Notes under the pieces: generated by a model
Database searches by the model: none
The model's input: the letters and a program-made list of their open reading frames with translations, nothing else
Told to the model about the DNA's origin: nothing
Translations under genes and position numbers: made by a program
In this document: in pieces, positions 27,188 through 33,910 of the stretch
Layout of the letters: each line of letters opens with the position of its first letter
Numbering within the stretch: the stretch's first letter is position 1
Source: a bacterium
GTDB taxonomy: Bacteria > SAR324 > XYD2-FULL-50-16
Length of the DNA: 33,910 nucleotides
Direction of reading: 5' to 3'
NCBI GenBank assembly: GCA_018830885.1
Contig: JAHJRI010000134.1
Location: forward strand, 1 to 33,910

Positions 27188-28327
27188 ATGGTCATCAAGG
27201 TAGATAAAATCAAGTCTCAGCCCATCTATTCCGGTTTACCCAATATCAAGGTCGTGGGAATCGGTGGTGGGGGCGGGAATGTTGTAAACCGCATGATAAA
27301 GGATAATGTCCGGGGTGTGCAGTATATTACCGTCAATACTGACGCCATGGCTTTAAGGTCCTCGCTTGCCGATGTGACAATCCCGATCGGCAAGGTGATT
27401 ACAAATGGACTGGGTGCGGGCATGAAGCCGGAAGTTGGCAGAATGGCGGCCGAAGAAGAAATAGACAGCTTCAAGGAACTACTGGTGGATACGGACCTGG
27501 TGTTTCTTGCAGCAGGAATGGGAGGTGGAACGGGAACCGGCGCAATCTCGGTTGTTGCAGAAATTGCCAAAGAGATGAAGATCCTGACTGTCGCGGTGGT
27601 GACGACCCCGTTCAGTTTTGAAGGCCCCAAACGAAGTCGGCTCGCTGAAACCGGGATCCAGAATCTGAAAAAACATATTGATACACTGGTGGTTATCCCA
27701 AACAGCAAGCTGTTGGAAATTGCCTCTCCAAAGACCACCATGTCCGAAGCTTTTGCCATGGCAGACGATGTCTTGAAACAGGCAATCAGCGGAATTACCA
27801 ACCTGATTAACCTTGAAGGCGTGATCAACCTTGATTTTGCCGACCTGTATACTGTCATGGCCAACAAAGGCAGTGCCTACATGGGAACTGGCACGGGAAG
27901 AGGGGACAACCGGGGTTTGATGGCAGTAAAAAAAGCACTCTCCAGTCCTTTGATCTCACAACCCATTGATGGAGCGACCGGGGTTATTATCAATATCGTG
28001 GCCGACGAACAGTTTCCGCTGTTCGATGCCGAAGCTGCGGCCGAATACATTCAAAGTTCGGCGAATCAGGACGCCGATGTCATATTCGGTCTGGTCTATG
28101 ACCCGAAACTGAAGGAAGAGGTATCCGTGACCGTCATTGCAACCGGATATGACTCCAAGTACAAGATTGAAGCAGCTGAACTGGTTGAACGGATGCCGCT
28201 GCGGGTGTCCGACAGCATGAGCCAGCCCATCCTGAAGAACCGGCCAAAAACCCAGCCGGAGAGCAATAAATACCCGGCGGAGGAGATTGAGGTCCCCCAT
28301 TTTATGAGAAGGCGATTGCCGACATGA
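27188..28327 (+). CDS. ftsZ: Cell division GTPase FtsZ
   Basis: Tubulin-like GTPase that forms the division ring. All 379 residues align with the family: IKVVGIGGGGGNVVNRM near residue 20, NTDAMAL near 50, the tubulin signature GMGGGTGTGA near 110, TTPFSFEGPKR, the T7/synergy DFADLYTVM near 215, and SVTVIATGYDS near 315. A short linker leads to the C-terminal peptide EIEVPHFMRRRLP, which matches the FtsA/ZipA-binding tail. An in-frame TAA lies three codons upstream, so the ATG is fixed, but there is no Shine-Dalgarno sequence. It is not beside ftsA, ftsQ or mur genes. That suggests either a relocated or a second ftsZ. Confidence 0.97.
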   Translation: MVIKVDKIKSQPIYSGLPNIKVVGIGGGGGNVVNRMIKDNVRGVQYITVNTDAMALRSSLADVTIPIGKVITNGLGAGMKPEVGRMAAEEEIDSFKELLVDTDLVFLAAGMGGGTGTGAISVVAEIAKEMKILTVAVVTTPFSFEGPKRSRLAETGIQNLKKHIDTLVVIPNSKLLEIASPKTTMSEAFAMADDVLKQAISGITNLINLEGVINLDFADLYTVMANKGSAYMGTGTGRGDNRGLMAVKKALSSPLISQPIDGATGVIINIVADEQFPLFDAEAAAEYIQSSANQDADVIFGLVYDPKLKEEVSVTVIATGYDSKYKIEAAELVERMPLRVSDSMSQPILKNRPKTQPESNKYPAEEIEVPHFMRRRLPT

Positions 28328-28357
28328 GGCAGAAGCCGCGTCCTTGGTTGATTCTTA

Positions 28358-29251
28358 TTACTCCCAGAGATTCAGCTGCGGAAAATAGGACCTCAATTGC
28401 AGCAGAATGTTTCTGATCTGGCGATGGCGATTCATGGTATAAAAATGGAAGTGATTGACCCCTCCTGACAGAAGCGCTTCGATCTGTTCAACGGCATAGT
28501 CAGTTCCGAATTTCTCCATGTCATCCGCATTTTCGGCATATTTGTTCAGCCCAACTCTCAGTTTTTCCGGGACCGATGCCCCGGACAATTCAGTAATACG
28601 GAGAATCTGTTTGGCATTTGAGATTGGAAATATGCCAGCCAGCAGGGGGACGTTTACATTTGCGCGATCCAGGTTTTCAATCATCTCAAAAAGAAAGCGA
28701 TTTTCAAAAAAAAGCTGTGTGACGATACCGTCTGCACCCGCTGCCACTTTTTCCACCAGGTGCTTGAAATCCTCGTCTCGTGATGGGTTCTCGCTGTGAC
28801 CTTCAGGGTAACCCGCAACCAGAATTCCCATATCGGACCGCTCCCGAATAAAACGCACCAGTTCAGCGGCATAGGCAAACCCATTTTCGGGTTTGATAAA
28901 TTTTGCATCCCCGGCAGGGGGATCCCCCCTCAAAGCCAGCACATTGGCAATCCCGTGATAAGCAAGTGATTGCAGCAGGACATCAACCTGATCCCGATTC
29001 ATACCAACGCAGGTCAGGTGAGCCACACAGGTCACCTGCGCCAGATTCGTCAATGCAGAAGCGATCTCCAGGGATTTATCCGCCGTTGATCCCCCGGCAC
29101 CATAAGTAACACTGAAGAAATCGGGGTTCATGTTTTTCAGACGCGCAATGGACTGATAAATCTGTTTGATGCCATGACTGGTTTTAGGGGGGAAAAACTC
29201 GAAAGAGACATGGGTATTATAGCTGTATATGTCAGATATTTTTTTTTGCAC
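28358..29251 (-). CDS. metF: 5,10-Methylenetetrahydrofolate reductase
   Basis: FAD enzyme reducing methylene-THF to methyl-THF for methionine synthesis or, in acetogenic/sulfate-reducing organisms, the Wood-Ljungdahl methyl branch. Motifs: SFEFFPPKT, FFSVTYGAGGST, CVAHLTC, NVLALRGDPP, AGYPEGH and TQLFFEN. The chosen GTG gives 297 residues and has AGGA eight bases upstream. An in-frame TTG at 29332 would add 27 residues that do not look conserved. It converges on ftsZ with 30 bp between stops. No other folate gene is in the window, so its pathway role is undecided. Confidence 0.95.
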   Translation of the reverse strand: MQKKISDIYSYNTHVSFEFFPPKTSHGIKQIYQSIARLKNMNPDFFSVTYGAGGSTADKSLEIASALTNLAQVTCVAHLTCVGMNRDQVDVLLQSLAYHGIANVLALRGDPPAGDAKFIKPENGFAYAAELVRFIRERSDMGILVAGYPEGHSENPSRDEDFKHLVEKVAAGADGIVTQLFFENRFLFEMIENLDRANVNVPLLAGIFPISNAKQILRITELSGASVPEKLRVGLNKYAENADDMEKFGTDYAVEQIEALLSGGVNHFHFYTMNRHRQIRNILLQLRSYFPQLNLWE

Positions 29252-29729
29252 GAATCGTGTCCTGGAGATGGTTGAAAACGGGTCGGTTATACCTGATACA
29301 GGGCCCCGTCGATAGTACGGCGTATTGGACAATCATTCCTTTAATCAAAGGGTAACCTGTCATTTTTTTTTACTCAACCCCAAAAAGAGTCTCAGACCGC
29401 AAAAGTGAAGACAGCATCAACCTGGAAATGGTTTCCTTCCCGGTGAAACGCAGAGTGGAAAAAGAAAACGGCACTCATAAACAAAGGAAGCGCATCCGGG
29501 GTTTGACGCTTTAGCGCGATAAAGATTATAGTAAAAAACAGACGCTAAATAGGAGTCCACACAATTGCCGTTTTATATCTGCCAACAAGAATATTCACCA
29601 TTCGTTTAGACAAAAACCAATCCGGTAAAAATCCAGCCAGGCGTACTGACATAGGAGTGGTTTTCTGAAAAACGCCCAGCAGCTGCGCAGACTAATTTTT
29701 TGACAAAAAGAGATCTTTTCAGGAGCCTT
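29252..29729. other. Intergenic region metF-rhodanese gene
   Basis: About 480 bp. It holds a sigma70-type promoter (29503-29532) for the plus-strand genes. After it comes an AGGAG followed nine bases later by a TTG that opens a 14-codon frame (29565-29609), a possible leader peptide. The metF side is T/A-rich near 29362 with no clear promoter. Confidence 0.5.
29503..29532 (+). promoter_or_regulatory. Sigma70-type promoter for the rhodanese-comFB-gamma-CA genes
   Basis: TTGACG (29503-29508) and TATAGT (29527-29532) are each one base from consensus, with an 18-bp spacer. Predicted start is near 29539, about 190 bases before the rhodanese ATG. A direct repeat of GACGCT flanks the -10 (29505 and 29541). 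Confidence 0.55.
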
Positions 29730-30056
29730 ATGGATATAGAAATAACAGTCATTGAAGCACGGGATTTGATGAGATCATCTGACAATAACACCCTGCAATT
29801 AATTGATGTTCGAAGCAAGAAAGTATTTGAAAATGAATCGCTGCCCGGATTCATTAATATCCCTTTAAACGAAATCAGCCGTAAAATCGATCGCCTCGAT
29901 GGCAAAAAAAGAACCCTGCTGATCTGCAAAGATGGAAGCCAGAGTCTTCTGGGGCTGAAACTGCTTGAATCTTGCGGGTTCACCGGGCAGGTTATTCGTG
30001 GCGGTTTGGATGACTGGAAGCGAATCATTCAATCACCGCTGAAAGAGACTGAATAG
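29730..30056 (+). CDS. Single-domain rhodanese-like protein
   Basis: 108 residues making one rhodanese fold: EITVIEARDLM at the start, LQLIDVRSKKVFENESLPGFINIPLNEI (the conserved DVR...E...GHI-NIP region, with PGF in place of the usual GHI), and the active-site loop LLICKDGSQS with the persulfide-carrying cysteine. GGFDDW-like GGLDDWKR closes the domain. It probably handles sulfane sulfur. AGGAG precedes the ATG by four bases; an in-frame TTG at 29700 is the alternative. It is followed after 65 bp by the comFB-like gene. Confidence 0.92.
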   Translation: MDIEITVIEARDLMRSSDNNTLQLIDVRSKKVFENESLPGFINIPLNEISRKIDRLDGKKRTLLICKDGSQSLLGLKLLESCGFTGQVIRGGLDDWKRIIQSPLKETE

Positions 30057-30121
30057 ACTGCCATTCACCTGAAGCTGACGTTGGATTTAATTTAGCACCG
30101 ATTTTCTAATCATGGATATCG

Positions 30122-30409
30122 ATGAAAGATACCGATTATGTTGTCAATGGTGTTTCCCTGGAAGGCGTTCGCAACGGGTATGAACTCGTTGTCATTGGGC
30201 TGATGAAAAAGTTGATCCCGGAGTATCCCGAGTTTGATAACTGCCCCCGTTGTATTGAAGATGTTTATGCATTAAGCTTAAGCCGTATTCCCTCAACATA
30301 CTTCCGCATCAACAGTTCTTTCTCCCTGAATGACGAGCCGGATGAGACGGTGGAAGAGATCGTCCGCTATGCTCTGTTTCAGGTCATCAATCAACCCAAA
30401 CACAAATAG
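30122..30409 (+). CDS. ComFB-family protein
   Basis: 95-residue protein of the late-competence ComFB family (PF10719). The core is NCPRCIEDVYALSLSRIPSTYFR, with the C-x2-C motif that starts the family's C-x2-C-x2-D-x-A-L-x-L-x2-L-P-x2-Y signature; the EVV-like ELVVIGLMKKL helix precedes it. Proteins of this family have recently been reported to bind cyclic dinucleotides in cyanobacteria and others; whether this one does is inference. It lies between rhodanese and a gamma-carbonic-anhydrase-like gene (32-bp gap) on one strand. Confidence 0.88.
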   Translation: MKDTDYVVNGVSLEGVRNGYELVVIGLMKKLIPEYPEFDNCPRCIEDVYALSLSRIPSTYFRINSSFSLNDEPDETVEEIVRYALFQVINQPKHK

Positions 30410-30441
30410 GTCCAGGCGGATCCACCCATTGGAGTGTCACT

Positions 30442-30966
30442 ATGCCGTTGTATGAATTTAACGGGAAGAAACCGTCCATTGGTGAAGGAACCTGGATTGC
30501 ACCGAGCGCAGAGATCATCGGTGACGTCACCATCGGTAAAAACTGCTATATCGGCTTCGGAGCGATCATCCGTGGCGATTTCGGACCGATTGAGATCGGC
30601 AATGAGTCAGCGATTGAAGAAACCGTGACCATTCATGAGGCAGAAAGAGTTAAAATAGGGAATCGAGTCATCATCGGACACATGGCCATGCTGCATGATG
30701 TCACCATCCATGATTTCGTACTCATCGGCATGCAGTCCATGATTTGTGCTTTCGTGGAGATCCAGTCCTGGGCAATCGTCGCCGAACAGTCCCTGGTTCT
30801 GAAAAACAGCATCATCCCTTCATATAGAATCTACGGAGGTTCACCGGCAAAGGAGATCGGCATCGTCACGTCAAAACACGAGAAAACACTGCGCATGGGC
30901 CAGGATATATATGCAGGTCTGCCAAAGCGCTATCATGACAGTTTTAAGGTCGTGGAACCGGTTTGA
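30442..30966 (+). CDS. Gamma-carbonic-anhydrase-like hexapeptide-repeat protein
   Basis: 174-residue left-handed beta-helix protein. Hexapeptide repeats run from IAPSAEIIGDVTIGKNCYIGFGAIIRGDFGPIEIG to about residue 130. Three histidines expected to bind metal between subunits are present: IHEAE, then GHMAMLHD with two. The NSAIEE/NESAIEETVTIHE and RIYGGSPAKEI segments match the YrdA/PaaY/CaiE group. Whether it hydrates CO2 or acts otherwise cannot be told; many such members lack proven activity. GGAG lies seven bases before the ATG. Confidence 0.93.
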   Translation: MPLYEFNGKKPSIGEGTWIAPSAEIIGDVTIGKNCYIGFGAIIRGDFGPIEIGNESAIEETVTIHEAERVKIGNRVIIGHMAMLHDVTIHDFVLIGMQSMICAFVEIQSWAIVAEQSLVLKNSIIPSYRIYGGSPAKEIGIVTSKHEKTLRMGQDIYAGLPKRYHDSFKVVEPV

Positions 30967-31196
30967 TCGATTATTGTGCAGTATATTGACGGGTGCCATC
31001 ATGAGTTGCCAGTCGTAACGACGGCTATGGAATAATGCTTCCGGACAAAATCAAGCTCCCCTCTATCTCATTTGTGCACACTCCCTGCATATTCAATAAC
31101 AGGTATCCTGATTGTCTGCTGAACCGGTCCCGGGACTACCCCATGAAGCGTTTGTGTCAACGGGTGTAATCCTGGTTCTGTCGAGGTACCGGGATC

Positions 31197-31886
31197 ATGT
31201 TTGAGATAAACGGAACATCATGGATTTTATGTCCAAACGCTGCAGTCCGGCAATATCGGGGTTATCGTTCTGATGCCGGTTCGATTGAAACATATTCAAA
31301 ACCATACCTGACCATGAATATACAAAACATCTTATTTCGAAAAACCAAAAACAGAATCAGGGGGTATTTCCGTGGAAAGGCATCCAGGGATGAATTGTTG
31401 ACACTTGAAGGGGCATTCATGGATATTGACCATCTGTATCGGAACCAATATCGGTTCTCCGGTGTACCGGCCGTTCTGCATTCACTGCGGGTCGGGACCC
31501 TGCTTTGTGATCTGGGGGCGGATTTTAGAGCCGTCATCGCTGGTTTGCTGCATGACACACTGGAAGACACTGACCTGACCAGCAGGGAACTCAGGCAGGG
31601 ATACGGCAACTGGATGGCAGATATCTCCACATCGCTGAAAAAAAGCCACAATCACCACCAAACCCACCAGAAACTCATGCAGGCCGGCCACAGGGATGTC
31701 CGCAGCCTGGTGATCAAGTTCTGCGACCGACTGGACAACATGCGGGAGATTCAATGGCTGGCACCTCACAAACGCAGGCGTATCAGCCGGGAATCCCGTG
31801 AGTTCTATCTGCCCTTGGCATCAAAAATTGGTATCCCGACGGATCTGAGAGACGAAATGAAAAGTCTAACCAGCAGATTTATCTGA
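31197..31886 (+). CDS. Stand-alone RelA/SpoT-type HD hydrolase
   Basis: 229 residues carrying only the ppGpp-hydrolase half of RelA/SpoT. The HD metal site is intact: QYRFSGVPAVLHSLRV (Arg and first His), AGLLHDTLEDT (HDxxED) and IKFCDRLDNMRE (the usual DRLHNMR, with His replaced by Asp but the key Asn kept). RRRISRESREFYLPLASKIGI follows, and the protein ends at LTSRFI, where the synthetase domain would begin. No synthetase or TGS/ACT part follows in any frame seen nearby. The first 60 residues are unrecognised; a second ATG at 31314 could be the real start. A GAGG lies ten bases before the ATG used. Confidence 0.88.
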   Translation: MFEINGTSWILCPNAAVRQYRGYRSDAGSIETYSKPYLTMNIQNILFRKTKNRIRGYFRGKASRDELLTLEGAFMDIDHLYRNQYRFSGVPAVLHSLRVGTLLCDLGADFRAVIAGLLHDTLEDTDLTSRELRQGYGNWMADISTSLKKSHNHHQTHQKLMQAGHRDVRSLVIKFCDRLDNMREIQWLAPHKRRRISRESREFYLPLASKIGIPTDLRDEMKSLTSRFI

Positions 31887-31929
31887 CCTTCCATTTCCCT
31901 GCCAGTTCAGTATGGAACCTATCTCCATA

Positions 31930-31959
31930 TTGACACAAAGATACCTTCCTTCGTATGAT
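31930..31959 (+). promoter_or_regulatory. Sigma70-type promoter for the macrodomain gene
   Basis: TTGACA (31930-31935, consensus) and TATGAT (31954-31959, one mismatch) are separated by 18 bp. Predicted start is near 31966, leaving a leader of about 60 bases before the macrodomain ATG. Confidence 0.6.
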
Positions 31960-32026
31960 GTGACTCAAAAAACCTGCCGGTCAGAGCCGCTGCGCCCTGA
32001 ATTTCCAATCATCCGAACAGGAGCTG

Positions 32027-32566
32027 ATGATGACAAACGATCTTGAGGGACGAATTGAAATCATCCGGGGAGATATCACCCAACAGTCAACAGATGCCAT
32101 CGTGAATGCCGCAAACGAGTCCCTCCTGGGCGGTGGCGGGGTTGATGGCGCCATTCACCGTGCTACCGGCCGGGAATTGCTGGCAGAGTGCCGAACCATC
32201 GGCGGCTGCCCAACAGGACAGGCCCGGATTACAAAAGGGCATCAACTTGCCGCTCGGTTTGTGATTCATACCGTGGGCCCTATCTGGCGGGGTGGAAACA
32301 GCAATGAGGCTGAACTGTTGGCTTCATGTTATCAGAACTGCCTGATTCTGGCCCGGGAGCATGATCTGGAAACGATTGCCTTTCCTGCCATCAGCACAGG
32401 GGTTTATGGATTCCCGATAGAGAAGGCCACCGCCATTGCAGTGACGAAAGCAATGGACTTTCTGAAGAAGACACCTGAAATGAAAAAAATCGTATTTGTC
32501 TGCTTTTCCGGGGAGGACCTGGCCATTTACCTGAAAACACTTGAGGCATATGGAAACAGTCGTTAA
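32027..32566 (+). CDS. Macrodomain protein (O-acetyl-ADP-ribose deacetylase-like)
   Basis: A 179-residue MacroD/YmdB-type macrodomain that binds ADP-ribose derivatives. Ligand-contact motifs are complete: [34 protein letters not shown] (catalytic Asn/Asp region), [23 protein letters not shown], and the second phosphate loop [16 protein letters not shown]. It may remove acetyl-ADP-ribose or mono-ADP-ribose; the exact substrate is inference. AGGAG lies before the first of two adjacent ATGs. Its 3' end overlaps the next gene by 17 bp, so the two are probably translationally coupled. Confidence 0.95.
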   Translation: MMTNDLEGRIEIIRGDITQQSTDAIVNAANESLLGGGGVDGAIHRATGRELLAECRTIGGCPTGQARITKGHQLAARFVIHTVGPIWRGGNSNEAELLASCYQNCLILAREHDLETIAFPAISTGVYGFPIEKATAIAVTKAMDFLKKTPEMKKIVFVCFSGEDLAIYLKTLEAYGNSR

Positions 32567-32966
32567 AAGCATACTTGCGGCTCTGGAAAAAAATGGATTC
32601 CCGGAAAAAAAAGTAACACTGCCTTTCCAGGCAATCTTCAAATCATGCAAAGCACATGCAACAACCCTGGCCGGTGTGTTGAACCACCTGCAAACAACAG
32701 ATGTTCTGCATGAAATGGTTGGTGACCGCATTCTTTTTTTTCACAGAACATTATCGCCAGCTGCCACAGCGCCTCGGGTAGACCCGTCACCGGTGACGGG
32801 TCCTGAAATCCCTGAGGAACTGTATGCCGAGGCCATGGAAAAACTCAAAGCCATGGATCCCGAAGAGGTGGAACGAATCAAGGCGCAGGTCTTGAAACTC
32901 TCTCCGGAAGAGCAGGCCGATATGATGAAGAGGGCCGCAGAAATATTTCAAAAGAACGAAAAATAG
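32550..32966 (+). CDS. Small protein of unknown function, coupled to the macrodomain gene
   Basis: 138 residues, not recognised. The N-terminal 70 residues look like a compact alpha/beta or winged-helix-type domain ([20 protein letters not shown], then [22 protein letters not shown]). A Pro/Thr-rich linker (residues about 72-90) follows, and then a charged, probably helical tail with [18 protein letters not shown] and [21 protein letters not shown] lies three bases before the ATG, inside the end of the macrodomain gene. The overlap suggests a shared job, perhaps regulating or targeting the macrodomain protein. Confidence 0.8.
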   Translation: METVVKSILAALEKNGFPEKKVTLPFQAIFKSCKAHATTLAGVLNHLQTTDVLHEMVGDRILFFHRTLSPAATAPRVDPSPVTGPEIPEELYAEAMEKLKAMDPEEVERIKAQVLKLSPEEQADMMKRAAEIFQKNEK

Positions 32967-33094
32967 ATCTGCAGCGTTCACGAAACAGAAACGGGATAGC
33001 AAACAACCACGTTTCAGATATTCAGAGGATTCATTTTCTGCCTGTAAAAAGGCATTACGCAATTTCCCATCCTTAACCCTATTGGAAAAAGAAT

Positions 33095-33436
33095 ATGAAA
33101 ATAGAAGATAGAATCGAAAACAATTTCGTGGTGTTATCCATTGAGGGCAATATTGTGCTTGAGGATACGGCAAAACTGAAAGAGACCGTGGAGGTTTTCA
33201 TTGAGGACCCCAATCTTGAAGGTGTCATCCTCAATTGTGAAAATATCCAGTTTATCGATTCGTCAGGCCTGGGGCTGATCGTGTCCATCTACAAAACGCT
33301 CCTGAAGCAGGAACGGAAATTCGCTTTGACGGAATTGAATGATCGGACTAGAGAAATCTTCATCCTGACAAAACTGGACAAGATCCTGACGATCACCGAT
33401 TCAGATGAGAATGCCATCAAGGTGCTGAGCGCCTGA
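33095..33436 (+). CDS. STAS-domain protein (anti-sigma-factor-antagonist type)
   Basis: A 113-residue single STAS domain similar to SpoIIAA/RsbV. It shows an N-terminal strand VVLSIEGNIVLEDTAKL, the phosphorylation-loop signature NIQFIDSSGLGLIVSIYK with the target serine, and a C-terminal LTELNDRTREIFILTKLDKILTI. Such proteins bind anti-sigma kinases when dephosphorylated. No anti-sigma kinase or PP2C phosphatase gene is in the window, so its partner is elsewhere. It stands about 130 bp after the unknown gene and converges on the methyltransferase. Confidence 0.93.
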   Translation: MKIEDRIENNFVVLSIEGNIVLEDTAKLKETVEVFIEDPNLEGVILNCENIQFIDSSGLGLIVSIYKTLLKQERKFALTELNDRTREIFILTKLDKILTITDSDENAIKVLSA

Positions 33437-33465
33437 TAAATAAGGCCGGTTCACCAGACTGCGGC

Positions 33466-33910
33466 TCAGATACGCCGCAAAATCCCAAGCGTCCTGATGA
33501 TTTCCACTTCCTCAAAAAGCGCTGAGGCCAAAGCTGTTTTCCAGACCTCATACGGTGCCTGTCCGCCCTTGGCCGGATCGGGAAAGATATCATGAATGGC
33601 CAGGATGCCCCTCGGAATAATGTGCCCGGCCCAGCACCTGTAGTCTCCCAGAGCCGACTCAAGGGAGTGGCCACCGTCAATGAATACCATTGACAGGGGT
33701 GTTACCCATCCACGGGCGGCAATGGCAGAAGAGGTAACGATCGGGATAACGATATCTTCAAGACCGGCTCTTTCCAGAGTCAACCTGAACTCACGAAAAC
33801 TGTCGAAATTTCCCGTTTGGACATCCATGAGATCCCCATCGTGATATGCTTCCCCCGGCTGATGCTCCTCAGAACCCCGGTGATGGTCCAGCGAATATAG
33901 AACACCTGCG
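33466..33910 (-). CDS. Class I SAM-dependent methyltransferase, 5' end beyond the window
   Basis: The reading frame runs open to the right edge, so the start is missing; the internal ATG at 33828 is not the true start. The visible 147 residues begin AGVLYSLDHHRGSEEHQPGE, then VIPIVTSSAIAARGWVTPLSMVFIDGGHSLESALGDY, HIIPRGILAIHDIFPDP and GGQAPYEVWKTAL. The DGGH and IHDIFPDP motifs fit the Methyltransf_24 type, probably acting on a small molecule or sugar-linked substrate. Its stop lies 29 bp from that of the STAS gene, facing it. Confidence 0.85.
   Translation of the reverse strand, partial: AGVLYSLDHHRGSEEHQPGEAYHDGDLMDVQTGNFDSFREFRLTLERAGLEDIVIPIVTSSAIAARGWVTPLSMVFIDGGHSLESALGDYRCWAGHIIPRGILAIHDIFPDPAKGGQAPYEVWKTALASALFEEVEIIRTLGILRRI

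Noticed and set aside
27226..27867. 213-codon open frame opposite ftsZ
   Set aside because: Antisense to highly conserved FtsZ codons; composition rich in Ser/Thr/Pro typical of shadow frames.
1..33910. tRNA genes, rRNA, CRISPR arrays, phage genes and restriction or toxin-antitoxin loci
   Set aside because: Read for T-loop motifs, regularly spaced repeats and family signatures; none found. A covariance-model scan would be decisive for small RNAs.

Overview
The window is ordinary-density bacterial chromosome, roughly half G+C by eye, with 31 protein-coding genes (one cut by the right edge). No rRNA, tRNA, CRISPR array, phage gene or transposase was seen. Several features suggest an anaerobic or facultative Gram-negative relative of the Desulfobacterota (Desulfobacterales-like): an orphan FmdE-type protein, a HemY-type protoporphyrinogen oxidase, a bacterial homodimeric glycyl-tRNA synthetase, a zinc-finger-free topoisomerase I with glycine/tyrosine C-terminal modules, and a separate yajC-secD-secF set. 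This placement is inference; no marker here settles it.

Layout. 1-7435 is a minus-strand housekeeping block transcribed yajC-secD-secF-argS-glyS-hisI (protein export, two tRNA synthetases, a histidine-pathway enzyme). 7436-7994 is intergenic and carries a complete MITE-like palindromic element with an exact 8-bp flanking duplication. 7995-10304 (plus) holds glycerol kinase and an FmdE-family protein. 10329-19997 (minus) holds topA, cheW, an M18 aminopeptidase, and a tightly packed DUF815 ATPase / secreted CAP-domain protein / hemY trio. An AT-rich gap (19998-20537) precedes a divergent GH77 4-alpha-glucanotransferase and an adenosine-specific kinase (plus). Arginase follows on minus, then MFS transporter, universal stress protein and a solitary ftsZ on plus, and metF on minus.

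29730-33436 (plus) is the most accessory-looking part. It holds rhodanese, ComFB-family protein, gamma-carbonic-anhydrase-like hexapeptide protein, a stand-alone RelA/SpoT-type HD hydrolase, a macrodomain protein overlapping an unrecognised small gene, and a STAS-domain protein. Several of these families act on or bind signalling nucleotides (alarmones, cyclic dinucleotides, ADP-ribose), so the stretch may be a loose stress/nucleotide-signalling neighbourhood. It is broken into at least two transcription units with recognisable sigma70-type promoters, so a single system is not proven. The right edge (33466-33910, minus) is the 3' part of a class I methyltransferase.

The observations most worth a second look are the MITE-like element at 7663-7851, the signalling neighbourhood at 29730-33436, the hydrolase-only RelA/SpoT homologue, the apparently leaderless solitary ftsZ, the DUF815-CAP-hemY operon, the SecD with an enlarged N-terminal periplasmic region, and the divergent GH77 protein.
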